This document shows positions 54,900 to 62,627 of a DNA stretch of 64,000 nt, piece by piece (the stretch's first letter is position 1; every line of letters begins with the position of its first letter). The translations under genes were made by a program, and so were the position numbers. The stretch comes from Mycobacterium florentinum (GTDB lineage Bacteria; Actinomycetota; Actinomycetes; Mycobacteriales; Mycobacteriaceae), in the NCBI RefSeq assembly GCF_010730355.1, contig NZ_AP022576.1:4712001-4776000 (forward strand), in the 5' to 3' direction. The notes under the pieces are model-generated. The model saw only the letters and a program-made list of their open reading frames with translations. It was not told where the DNA came from and did no database searches.

Positions 54900-56444
54900 A
54901 TGACGAATGACCCGAGGTATTCGCCACCGCCGCAGCAGCCGGGATACCGCAGCGCGCCTAACCAGCCCGCGGCTCCCGCGTATGCCCCAGGGCCTCAGCA
55001 ACCGTACAACCAGCCTTACGACTGGCGGTACCAACAAGGGCAGCCGTCACAGCCGTCACAGACCTCGCCATACCGTCGGCCCTACGAGCCGTTCGGCGAC
55101 ACCGGGGCGGGTGCGATCCCCGGCGGCACCGGCCCGGGCCGGATCCCCGGCGGTACTGGCCCGGGTCCGATCCCGGGCGGAACTGGCGCGGGCCCGATTC
55201 CCGGCGGGACCGGAACCCATCGGATCCCCGGCATGCTGCCCCCGATGGGGCCCCCGCGGCCGGAGAAGCGATCCCGCGCGGGCCTGCTGGTAGCGGGCGC
55301 GCTGGCGATCGCGGTGGTGTCGGCCGGTATTGGCGGTGCCGCGGCAACGGTCGTCGAACTCGGTACACACTCCACGACCGCCAGCGGCGGCAGCGGACCC
55401 TCGGGGGCCACACCCGGTGTCCCGGCGGCCAATATGCCGCCCGGCACCGTCGAACAGGTCGCCGCAAAGGTGGTGCCCAGCGTCGTGATGCTGGAGACCG
55501 ACCTCGGTCGCGCGTCCGAAGAGGGCTCCGGGGTGATCCTGTCGTCCGACGGGCTGATTCTGACCAACAACCACGTCATCGCCGCGGCCGCCTCCCCTCC
55601 GAAGGGACCGGGCGGGCCGGCCTCGCCGACACCCGGCAGCCCGCCGCCCGGCAGCCCGCCGCCCGCGCCGGGCGGTCCGGCACCGAAGACGACGGTGACC
55701 TTCTCCGACGGCCGCACCGCGCCCTTCACGGTGGTGGGTGCCGATCCGACCAGTGACATCGCCGTCATCCGCGTGCAAGGCGTGTCCGGACTGACCCCCA
55801 TCGCGATGGGCTCCTCGTCGGATGTCCGGGTCGGCCAGCCGGTGATGGCGATTGGTTCCCCGCTGGGGTTGTCCGGCACGGTGACCACCGGGATCATCAG
55901 CGCCCTGAACCGGCCGGTGTCGACGACAGGTGAGTCCGGTAACCAGAACACGGTGCTGGACGCGATTCAGACCGATGCCGCGATCAACCCGGGTAACTCC
56001 GGCGGCGCGCTGGTCAACCTGCAGGGACAGCTCGTCGGCATCAACTCCGCGATCGCCACCCTGGGTTCGGATTCGCCTGACGCGCAAAGCGGTTCGATCG
56101 GGCTCGGCTTCGCGATCCCGGTCGACCAGGCCAAGCGCATCGCCGACGAGTTGATCAGCACGGGCAAGGCGACGCATGCGTCGCTGGGCGTGCAGGTCAC
56201 CAGTGACAAGAGCACACCGGGCGCCAAGGTCGTCGACGTCGTGGCCGGCGGTGCCGCCTCGAACGCGGGAGTGCCAAAGAACGTGGTCGTCACCAAGGTC
56301 GACGACCGTCCGATCAGCAGCGCCGACGCGCTGGTCGCCGCGGTGCGGTCCAAGGCGCCGGGCGACAAGGTATCGCTGACCTTCCAGGATCCCGGCGGTG
56401 GCAGCCGGACTGTGCAGGTCACCCTGGGCAAGGCGGATCAGTGA
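54900..56444 (+). CDS. pepD: HtrA-like serine protease PepD
   Basis: A 514-aa membrane-anchored periplasmic protease/chaperone. A Pro/Gln/Tyr-rich cytoplasmic tail with four 9-aa GxIPGGTGx repeats (71-106) precedes a membrane helix (about 126-150), a trypsin-like domain with catalytic His225 (TNNHVIA), Asp286 (TSDIAV) and Ser367 (GNSGGAL), and a C-terminal PDZ domain (about 405-510). A proline-rich insertion (about 232-262) follows His225. Mtb PepD is 464 aa with a shorter insertion, as recalled. It is transcribed with, and controlled by, MprAB, and helps degrade misfolded envelope proteins. Its stop overlaps the moaB2 start. Confidence 0.95.
   Translation: MTNDPRYSPPPQQPGYRSAPNQPAAPAYAPGPQQPYNQPYDWRYQQGQPSQPSQTSPYRRPYEPFGDTGAGAIPGGTGPGRIPGGTGPGPIPGGTGAGPIPGGTGTHRIPGMLPPMGPPRPEKRSRAGLLVAGALAIAVVSAGIGGAAATVVELGTHSTTASGGSGPSGATPGVPAANMPPGTVEQVAAKVVPSVVMLETDLGRASEEGSGVILSSDGLILTNNHVIAAAASPPKGPGGPASPTPGSPPPGSPPPAPGGPAPKTTVTFSDGRTAPFTVVGADPTSDIAVIRVQGVSGLTPIAMGSSSDVRVGQPVMAIGSPLGLSGTVTTGIISALNRPVSTTGESGNQNTVLDAIQTDAAINPGNSGGALVNLQGQLVGINSAIATLGSDSPDAQSGSIGLGFAIPVDQAKRIADELISTGKATHASLGVQVTSDKSTPGAKVVDVVAGGAASNAGVPKNVVVTKVDDRPISSADALVAAVRSKAPGDKVSLTFQDPGGGSRTVQVTLGKADQ
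55110..55217 (+). repeat. Four 27-bp tandem repeats within pepD
   Basis: Four in-frame 27-bp units (residues 71-106) encode GAIPGGTGP, GRIPGGTGP, GPIPGGTGA and GPIPGGTGT. The DNA units differ at several third positions, so they are not recent exact copies. They lie in the cytoplasmic tail ahead of the membrane helix. Confidence 0.85.
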
Positions 56445-56992
56445 TGAGAGTCGATGAGCCGATGTCCGAGCTCGGATATACGGTTGCACCCATGGAAACG
56501 GGTGCGGAATTGGTAGTCGGCCGGGCTCTGGTAGTGGTGGTCGACGATCGCACCGCCCACGGGGACGAAGAAGATCACAGCGGGCCGCTGGTCACCGAGC
56601 TGCTGACCGAGGCGGGATTCGTCGTCGACGGTGTGGTGGCGGTGGCGGCCGACGAGGTCGAGATCCGCAACGCGTTGAACACGGCGGTGATCGGCGGGGT
56701 GGATCTGGTGGTTTCGGTCGGCGGGACCGGAGTGACCCCGCGCGATGTCACCCCCGAGGCCACCGTCGAGATTCTGGACCGGGAAATCCTCGGCATCGCC
56801 GAGGCGGTCCGCGCGTCCGGGCTGTCCGCGGGAATCATCGATGCCGGGTTGTCACGGGGTCTGGCCGGTGTGTCCGGAAGCACGTTGGTGGTCAACCTCG
56901 CCGGTTCCCGTTACGCGGTGCGCGACGGGATGGCGACGCTGAACCCGCTCGCCGCGCAGATCATCGGGCAGTTATCGAGCCTCGAGATCTGA
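56444..56992 (+). CDS. moaB2: MoaB/Mog-family molybdopterin protein MoaB2
   Basis: A 182-aa protein of the MoaB/Mog fold. It carries ALVVVVDDRTAHGDEEDHSGPLV, the molybdopterin-binding VVSVGGTGVTPRDVTPEAT and VSGSTLVVNLAGSRYAVRDGM. Family members adenylylate molybdopterin. The ATG at 56444 overlaps the pepD stop by one base (TGATG); a GTG at 56441 is an alternative. Its position directly in the MprAB-PepD operon is conserved in Mtb. Confidence 0.92.
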   Translation: MRVDEPMSELGYTVAPMETGAELVVGRALVVVVDDRTAHGDEEDHSGPLVTELLTEAGFVVDGVVAVAADEVEIRNALNTAVIGGVDLVVSVGGTGVTPRDVTPEATVEILDREILGIAEAVRASGLSAGIIDAGLSRGLAGVSGSTLVVNLAGSRYAVRDGMATLNPLAAQIIGQLSSLEI

Positions 56993-57014
56993 AGTCGCTC
57001 GGCCACGTTCGCGC

Positions 57015-57031
57015 CCCGCGTTAGCCGCGGG
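57015..57031. terminator. Small hairpin between convergent moaB2 and mscL
   Basis: CCCGCG (57015-57020) and CGCGGG (57026-57031) with a 5-nt loop. It is short and GC-only, and lies in the 42-bp convergent gap. Confidence 0.4.
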
Positions 57032-57034
57032 AAC

Positions 57035-57496
57035 TCAGTGCGACTCGACGTCCGCGCGCGGCCCGAAGTCGGGCGGCGGCGTGGTGTCCGTCCCGCCGTG
57101 TCTGCCGGACGAGGAGTCGCCGTTGGTCTGCGCGAGCAGGTCGCGGATCTCGGTCAGCAAGACGATCTGGGCGTCGTCGGCCTGCTCTACTTCGCCGCGC
57201 TTGCGGAAAGTGTTGTAGGGCAGCACGACCAGGAAGTACACCACCGCGGCGACCAGGAAGAAGTTGATCCCGGCGGACAGCAGGACGTTCAGGTCGATGG
57301 TCTGGCCGCCACCGATGCTGATCTTCAGAATGCCGACGTCCGACTTCTGGTTGACGCCGATCCGGTTGATCAGCGGCGTGATGATGCTGTCGGTGAATTT
57401 GGTGACCAGCGCGGTGAACGCGGTACCGATGACCACCGCGATCGATAGGTCGACGATGTTGCCCCGCGCGAGAAACTCCTTGAACCCCTTGAGCAT
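57035..57496 (-). CDS. mscL: Large-conductance mechanosensitive channel MscL
   Basis: A 153-aa channel subunit. It has the N-terminal amphipathic [24 protein letters not shown] leading into membrane helix 1 (pore-lining), a periplasmic loop ([18 protein letters not shown]), helix 2 ([21 protein letters not shown]) and a charged cytoplasmic helix. It forms a homopentamer opened by membrane tension in osmotic downshock. It ends just before the moaB2 end on the other strand. Confidence 0.96.
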   Translation of the reverse strand: MLKGFKEFLARGNIVDLSIAVVIGTAFTALVTKFTDSIITPLINRIGVNQKSDVGILKISIGGGQTIDLNVLLSAGINFFLVAAVVYFLVVLPYNTFRKRGEVEQADDAQIVLLTEIRDLLAQTNGDSSSGRHGGTDTTPPPDFGPRADVESH

Positions 57497-57561
57497 TCCG
57501 ACGTCCTTTCTGGGCTGGACACAGTTTGCCGCGGGTGCTGTGGCGAGCGGCAGTCAGGTAC

Positions 57562-58230
57562 TCAGTGCAGGGTGAGGGTCACTGCCTGGCCTAACACCGA
57601 GCCTGCCACCGTGTTCGCCACGCGAGCCGGCAGCGCAACTAACACTACGCGGTCGTCGTCGGCGGCCCGGACTTTCTGCTTGGGCGATACGAGCACGACG
57701 ACGGCATCGGTGGCCACCACCTTGCTGATCGCCTGGGTGCCGGGCTGCGATTCGGTGGGCGGCGCGGCCAGCACGTCGACGACGTCGCCGGCGCGAACCA
57801 GATCGATCAGCGCGCCGTCCGTCAGATGCAGCGGCACGATGCGCGCCCCCGGGCCCGCGGTCAACTCGGCCAGCCTGCTGCCGAGCAAGCGGACATCGGT
57901 GAGCACCTCGCCCCGGCGCGCCGGACCGGCCAGCATCGAACCGACCACGGCGCCCGGGTCCGCTTGCGAGCCATCGGGAAGTGTTGTCGCCAAACGCTTT
58001 TCGACTCGAACGTCGTCGGGCGTCAACGCTGCACCGGGAGTCAGGTCACGCGTGGCCACCACTACGTCGACGCGGTCGCCGTCCGGATTCGAGTGCACCG
58101 CCGCGACGCCGGCCAACACGACGAGTCCACCCGCGACCACTCGGCGGGCCAGTACGGTTCGGGTCCAATCGGGGCGCAGCGACGCCGATATCCGCTGTAG
58201 CAGTGCCGGATTCAGCGATGGTTCTCCCAC
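57562..58230 (-). CDS. SAF-domain membrane protein (Rv0990c-like)
   Basis: A 222-aa protein with one N-terminal membrane helix (VVAGGLVVLAGVAAVHS) and an exported SAF domain (VVVATRDLTPGAALTPDDV) like RcpC/CpaB, then a beta-rich region (IVPLHLTDGALIDLVRAGDVVDVLA). CpaB-like proteins help assemble Flp/Tad pili, but no tad genes are nearby, so the role is open. The GTG at 58230 is the start. It is downstream of the ruc gene on the same strand, and in Mtb it is co-controlled with that gene by HrcA. Confidence 0.8.
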   Translation of the reverse strand: MGEPSLNPALLQRISASLRPDWTRTVLARRVVAGGLVVLAGVAAVHSNPDGDRVDVVVATRDLTPGAALTPDDVRVEKRLATTLPDGSQADPGAVVGSMLAGPARRGEVLTDVRLLGSRLAELTAGPGARIVPLHLTDGALIDLVRAGDVVDVLAAPPTESQPGTQAISKVVATDAVVVLVSPKQKVRAADDDRVVLVALPARVANTVAGSVLGQAVTLTLH

Positions 58231-58296
58231 GCCGCAACGGTAGGCGTAACGCGCCGCCGAAACTTCCCGTCCGAGACGGGTGCTGTGGATAACCGG

Positions 58297-58644
58297 CTAG
58301 CTGGAAGCGGCCGCGGTCGTTGAGGCCGAACTCGTCGACTTCTCACTGGACGTCGACTTCTCGCTCGAGCCGGACTTCTCGCCGGACCCGGAGCTCTCGC
58401 TGGAGCCGTTGGTCGAGGAGCCGTTGCTCGCGGAGCCGTTGGTCGAACTCGACGTTTTCTTGCCGGACTCGCGGCTGTCGGTGCGGTAGAAGCCGCTGCC
58501 CTTGAACACGACGCCCACGGAGTTGAACAGTTTGCGGAGCCGACCCGAGCACTTCTCGCAGGTGGTCAGCGTGTCATCGGTGAAGGCCTGCACAACGTCG
58601 AACCGGTTGTCGCACTCGGTGCAAGCGTAGCTGTAGGTCGGCAC
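58297..58644 (-). CDS. ruc: FmdB-type zinc-ribbon chaperone Ruc (Rv0991c-like)
   Basis: A 115-aa protein. The N-terminal zinc ribbon has two CxxC pairs (YACTECDNRF and TTCEKCSGRL). The C-terminal 60 residues are low-complexity Ser/Thr/Gly/Glu with SSEKSTSSEKSTSS repeats. The Mtb counterpart was shown to be a redox-regulated chaperone (Ruc), activated when its zinc cysteines are oxidised, and working with Hsp70. GTG at 58644 follows GGAGG eight bases upstream. A CIRCE-like operator sits 27 bases before the start, so HrcA control is expected. Confidence 0.88.
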   Translation of the reverse strand: MPTYSYACTECDNRFDVVQAFTDDTLTTCEKCSGRLRKLFNSVGVVFKGSGFYRTDSRESGKKTSSSTNGSASNGSSTNGSSESSGSGEKSGSSEKSTSSEKSTSSASTTAAASS

Positions 58645-58670
58645 TCCAAAACCTCCGTTAGATAAGCTTG

Positions 58671-58698
58671 TTAGCACTCTACAGTGCCTGAGTGCTAA
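58671..58698. promoter_or_regulatory. CIRCE-like HrcA operator upstream of ruc
   Basis: TTAGCACTC (58671-58679) and GAGTGCTAA (58690-58698) are the exact halves of the CIRCE element. The spacer is 10 nt, one more than the usual nine. It lies between the ruc start and the stop of the cyclo-ligase gene. Confidence 0.85.
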
Positions 58699-58717
58699 AA
58701 CAGCCATGAAATCCGTC

Positions 58718-59323
58718 TCATTCCCGGGCCCGATCGGCCGCGCGCAGCGTCACAACCCCGCGTTCCGGGGTGATCACATGGGTCATCGGCACGTCGTGCG
58801 GATCGGCCGGTAACTCGTCGACGAACTCCTCGTCGCGCACCACCGCGACCAGGCGTGCCTGCGGGTTTCTGGCGGCCAGCGAGCGGTCGTAGTAGCCCCG
58901 GCCCCGCCCCAGCCGCGCGCCCCGACGGTCGACGGCCAGGGCGGGCACCACCACCATTTCGGCCTCGGCCAGCGCCGACTCGGATAGCCACGGCTCGGGC
59001 GGCTCGAGCAGGCCCCAGCGGCCGCGGACGAGTTCGCCCGGCCGGTACTCGGCCCAGCGCAGCGGCATCGGGGCGCCGTCGGCGGTGGTGCGCGCAACGG
59101 GCAACAGCACCCGCCGCGAGTGCCGCAGCAACATGTCCAGCATCGCGACCGAGCCCGGCTCGGTGCCCACCGGAACGTAGGCGCAGACGGTGCTGCCGCT
59201 GCTCACCGCGAGCGCCAGCTGTTCGGTGAGCTTTCGCGCCTCACCGGCGCGAACGTCGTCGGCAACCAGACTTCGCGCGGCCAGCAGTTGCTCGCGCAAC
59301 GCGGCCTTGGTCGAAGTCGTCAT
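58718..59323 (-). CDS. 5-formyltetrahydrofolate cyclo-ligase
   Basis: A 201-aa enzyme converting 5-formyl-THF and ATP to 5,10-methenyl-THF. Seen: ALREQLLAARSLV, VPVGTEPGSVAMLDMLL, LPVARTTADGAPMPLRW, GLLEPPEP, and the ATP-binding RLGRGRGYYDRSLAARN. Start ATG at 59323, divergent from galU. It is upstream of the CIRCE site, so it may have its own promoter. Confidence 0.93.
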   Translation of the reverse strand: MTTSTKAALREQLLAARSLVADDVRAGEARKLTEQLALAVSSGSTVCAYVPVGTEPGSVAMLDMLLRHSRRVLLPVARTTADGAPMPLRWAEYRPGELVRGRWGLLEPPEPWLSESALAEAEMVVVPALAVDRRGARLGRGRGYYDRSLAARNPQARLVAVVRDEEFVDELPADPHDVPMTHVITPERGVVTLRAADRARE

Positions 59324-59401
59324 GCATCAACGATGACAGCACGGTTAATCGGCCTGCCACGCAGCGGCGGCAACCCCCCTGAGCGCTATGGTGTGTGAAC
59401 G

Positions 59402-60316
59402 ATGTCACGGCCAGATGAAGTCCCGATCCCGCACACGGCGATCGTCCCCGCAGCCGGTCTGGGCACCCGTTTCCTGCCGGCCACCAAGACGGTGCCGAAA
59501 GAGTTGCTGCCCGTCGTCGACACGCCCGGTATCGAGCTGGTGGCAGAGGAAGCGGCTGCGGCCGGTGCCGCGCGGCTGGTCATCATCACCTCCGAGGGCA
59601 AGGACGGCGTCGTCGCCCACTTCGTCGAGGACCTGGTGCTGGAGGGCACGCTCGAGGCCCGCGGCAAGAAGGCGATGCTGGCCAAAGTGCGTCGCGCCCC
59701 GGCCCTGATCAAGGTCGAGTCGGTGGTGCAGCTCGAGCCGCTCGGGCTGGGACACGCCATCGGCTGCGTGGAGCCCGTGCTGGCGCCCGACGAGGACGCC
59801 GTCATGGTGCTGCTGCCCGACGACTTGGTGCTACCCGGCGGTGTGCTGGAGACGATGTCCAAGGTGCGCGCCCAGTACGGCGGCTCGGTGTTGTGCGCCA
59901 TCGAGGTCACGCCCGAGGAGATCAGTGCCTACGGTGTTTTCGACGTCGAGGCCATCCCCGGCGCCGGCAATTCCGACGTGCTCAAGGTCAAAGGCATGGT
60001 GGAAAAGCCCAAGGCCAAGGACGCCCCGTCGCTGTATGCGGCGGCCGGCCGGTACGTGCTCGACCGCGCCATCTTCGATGCCCTGCGCCGCATCGACCAC
60101 GGGGCCGGCGGCGAACTCCAGCTCACCGATGCGATCGAGCTGCTGATCAAAGAGGGCCACCCCGTTCATGTCGTCGTGCATCGCGGATCTCGACACGACT
60201 TGGGAAATCCCGGCGGCTACCTCAAGGCTGCGGTTGACTTTGCATTGGATCGTGACGACTACGGCCCGGAGTTGCGGCGGTGGTTGGTGGCGCGATTGGG
60301 CCTGAACGAGCAGTAG
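59402..60316 (+). CDS. galU: UTP-glucose-1-phosphate uridylyltransferase
   Basis: A 304-aa enzyme making UDP-glucose for cell-wall polysaccharides, trehalose and glycogen. Motifs: the nucleotide-binding VPAAGLGTRFLPATKTVPKELL, GLGHAIGCVEPV, LLPDDLVLPGGVL and YVLDRAIFDALRRI. Start ATG at 59402, divergent from the cyclo-ligase with 78 bp between. The glp-rimJ-glpR cell-division genes follow. Confidence 0.96.
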   Translation: MSRPDEVPIPHTAIVPAAGLGTRFLPATKTVPKELLPVVDTPGIELVAEEAAAAGAARLVIITSEGKDGVVAHFVEDLVLEGTLEARGKKAMLAKVRRAPALIKVESVVQLEPLGLGHAIGCVEPVLAPDEDAVMVLLPDDLVLPGGVLETMSKVRAQYGGSVLCAIEVTPEEISAYGVFDVEAIPGAGNSDVLKVKGMVEKPKAKDAPSLYAAAGRYVLDRAIFDALRRIDHGAGGELQLTDAIELLIKEGHPVHVVVHRGSRHDLGNPGGYLKAAVDFALDRDDYGPELRRWLVARLGLNEQ

Positions 60317-60332
60317 TCGGCCGCCACGCCGG

Positions 60333-60381
60333 GCCCGGTTAATGACCGGGCGATCGGGCTCGGTCCTTCACAGGGCCCGAT
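60333..60381 (+). terminator. Two tandem hairpins between galU and glp/moeA1
   Basis: Hairpin 1: GCCCGGT (60333-60339) with ACCGGGC (60345-60351). Hairpin 2: ATCGGGC (60353-60359) with GCCCGAT (60375-60381). They lie in the 104-bp gap and may terminate galU or structure the leader of the next gene. Confidence 0.5.
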
Positions 60382-60420
60382 ACGGCGCCCGTCAGGGGTG
60401 ACGGCAGAGAGGCGCGGCGA

Positions 60421-61710
60421 GTGCGTTCGGTTGAGGAGCAGCAGGCCCGGATAACGGCGGCCGCGGTAGCCCCGCGCCCGATACGTGTCGCGATCGCCGA
60501 GGCACAAGGGTTGTTGTGCGCCGAAGAAGTAGTGACCGAGCGGCCGCTGCCCGGCTTCGATCAGGCCGCGATCGACGGCTATGCCGTGCGCAGCGTCGAC
60601 GTGCTGGGCATCGGCGAAGTGGGTGCCGACCTTTCCCTCGACGAAACCGGCGAGCCGATGGCCGACGTGGACAGTCCCGGCGGGCTGGTACTGCCGGTGA
60701 TGGGGACCGTCGAGGCCGGTGCGCGCACGCCGAGCCGGTTGCAGCCGCGGCAGGCCGTGCGGGTGCAGACCGGGGCGCCGCTGCCCACGCTGGCCGATGC
60801 CGTGCTGCCGTTGCGCTGGACCGACGGCGGCACGTCGAAGGTGCGGATTCTGCGCGGGGCGCCATCGGGTGCCTACGTGCGCCGCGCCGGCGACGACGTC
60901 CAGCCCGGCGATGTCGCGGTGCGCGCCGGGACGATCATCGGCGCGGCTCAGGTGGGCCTGCTCGCGGCGGTCGGCCGGGAGCGGGTGCTGGTGCATCCGC
61001 GTCCCCGGGTGTCGGTCATGGCGGTGGGCGGCGAGCTGGTCGACATCTCGCGGACTCCGAGCAACGGTCAGGTCTACGACGTCAATTCCTACGCGTTGGC
61101 GGCCGCGGCCCGGGATGCCGGCGCGGAGGTCAATCGGGTCGGCATCGTGCCCAACAACCCGCAGGAGCTCGGCGAAATCGTCCAGGGCCAGATCAATCGC
61201 GCCGAGGTCGTGGTGATCGCCGGCGGGGTGGGCGGCGCGGCCGCCGAGGCGGTGCGGGTGGTGCTGTCCGAGCTCGGCGAGATGGAGGTCGTGCGGGTCG
61301 CCATGCACCCCGGCTCGGTGCAGGGCTTCGGTCAGTTGGGCCGCGACGGCGTGCCGGTATTCCTGCTGCCGGCCAATCCGGTCAGCGCGTTGGTGGTCTT
61401 CGAGGTGATGGTTCGCCCGCTGATCCGGCTGTCGTTGGGCAAGCGCCAGCCGATGCGCCGGGTGGTGCAGGCCCGGACGTTGTCGCCGATCACGTCGGTG
61501 GCCGGACGCAAGGGCTACCTGCGCGGGCAGCTGATGCGCGACCAGGACAGCGGTGAGTATTTGGTGCAGGCGCTGGGCGGAGCCCCGGGTTCGTCGCATT
61601 TGCTCGCGACGTTGGCTGAGGCAAACTGTCTAGTTGTGGTTCCCAGTGGGGCCGAGCAGATTCGCACCGGTGAGATCGTCGACGTCGCGTTCCTGGCCCA
61701 GCGCGGCTGA
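60421..61710 (+). CDS. moeA1: Gephyrin-like divisome protein Glp (MoeA1)
   Basis: A 429-aa MoeA/gephyrin-fold protein. The MoeA active-site helix keeps aspartates in PGFDQAAIDGYAVR (D47, D52), but the usual GGVSxGxxD loop reads VVIAGGVGGAAAE (264-276), without the conserved Asp, suggesting weak or no molybdate insertion. The corynebacterial orthologue Glp binds FtsZ and its membrane receptor GlpR; here glpR lies two genes downstream with rimJ between, the same order. The GTG at 60421 is used as start. Annotated moeA1 in Mtb (Rv0994). Confidence 0.9.
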   Translation: MRSVEEQQARITAAAVAPRPIRVAIAEAQGLLCAEEVVTERPLPGFDQAAIDGYAVRSVDVLGIGEVGADLSLDETGEPMADVDSPGGLVLPVMGTVEAGARTPSRLQPRQAVRVQTGAPLPTLADAVLPLRWTDGGTSKVRILRGAPSGAYVRRAGDDVQPGDVAVRAGTIIGAAQVGLLAAVGRERVLVHPRPRVSVMAVGGELVDISRTPSNGQVYDVNSYALAAAARDAGAEVNRVGIVPNNPQELGEIVQGQINRAEVVVIAGGVGGAAAEAVRVVLSELGEMEVVRVAMHPGSVQGFGQLGRDGVPVFLLPANPVSALVVFEVMVRPLIRLSLGKRQPMRRVVQARTLSPITSVAGRKGYLRGQLMRDQDSGEYLVQALGGAPGSSHLLATLAEANCLVVVPSGAEQIRTGEIVDVAFLAQRG

Positions 61711-61727
61711 CTCAACTGCGCACGCTC

Positions 61728-62381
61728 GTGAACCTCTTGCGCTCTGACGCCCGTCATCCCGGGTGGCCCTCGTCCGTCGGGCCGCTACGAGTCGCAGCCG
61801 GCGTCGTGCGGCTGCGGGCGGTGCGGATGCGCGACGGCGCCCAATGGAGCCGCCACCGGTTGGCCGATCGGGCGCATCTCGAGCCGTGGGAGCCCACGTC
61901 CGATGGCGATTGGGCGCTGCGGCACACCGTCGCGGCCTGGCCGGCCTTGTGTTCTGGCCTGCGCGCCGAGGCGCGCAATGGCCGCATGCTGCCGTACGTG
62001 ATCGAGCTCGACGGGCAGTTCTGCGGGCAGCTGACCATCGGCAACGTCACCCACGGCGCCTTGCGGTCGGCGTGGATCGGCTACTGGGTGCCGAGCTCGG
62101 CGACCGGCGGCGGGGTGGCCACCGGCGCGCTGGCACTGGGCCTGGACCACTGCTTCGGGCCCGTCATGTTGCATCGGGTGGAGGCCACCGTGCGCCCGGA
62201 GAACGTCGCGAGTCGGGCCGTGCTGGCCAAGGTCGGCTTCCGCGAAGAGGGCCTGCTGCGGCGCTACCTCGAGGTCGACCGGGCCTGGCGCGATCATCTC
62301 CTGATGGCCATCACGGCCGAGGAGGTCTACGGGTCGGTCGCATCGACGCTGGTCCGCGCCGGACACGCGCGCTGGGCCTAA
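61728..62381 (+). CDS. rimJ: GNAT-family N-acetyltransferase (RimJ-like)
   Basis: A 217-aa GCN5-related acetyltransferase. It has the central YVIELDGQFCGQLTIGNV, the acetyl-CoA-binding GYWVPSSATGGGVATGAL, and FGPVMLHRVEATVRPENVASRAVLAKVGFREEGLL. By family it may acetylate N-termini of ribosomal proteins such as S5, but in this conserved glp-rimJ-glpR order a target in cell division is also possible. The GTG at 61728 is 17 bases after the glp stop. Confidence 0.9.
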   Translation: MNLLRSDARHPGWPSSVGPLRVAAGVVRLRAVRMRDGAQWSRHRLADRAHLEPWEPTSDGDWALRHTVAAWPALCSGLRAEARNGRMLPYVIELDGQFCGQLTIGNVTHGALRSAWIGYWVPSSATGGGVATGALALGLDHCFGPVMLHRVEATVRPENVASRAVLAKVGFREEGLLRRYLEVDRAWRDHLLMAITAEEVYGSVASTLVRAGHARWA

Positions 62382-62627
62382 CGGTCTTTGGGGTTGCTGC
62401 CGGGGCGGTAGTGCCTGCCGCGATGGCTTGCGAGACGACGATTTCGACGCGTTCCCGACCCGCCGCTGTAGAGAAATCGCAATAAAACTGTGGCTAGCGT
62501 GACATATGTGGCGTGTGATGCTTGATTGAGGCAAATTACAGGTGTGTAATTGCGCTGGTCACAGGTCCCGGCCACGCAGGTCAACGATCGGCCTCGCGGG
62601 GGATCCGACCAGAAGGAGCAGTTCATC

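Noticed and set aside
60317..60420. Molybdenum cofactor riboswitch upstream of moeA1
   Set aside because: Only two simple hairpins are seen; the conserved Moco aptamer features are not recognisable.
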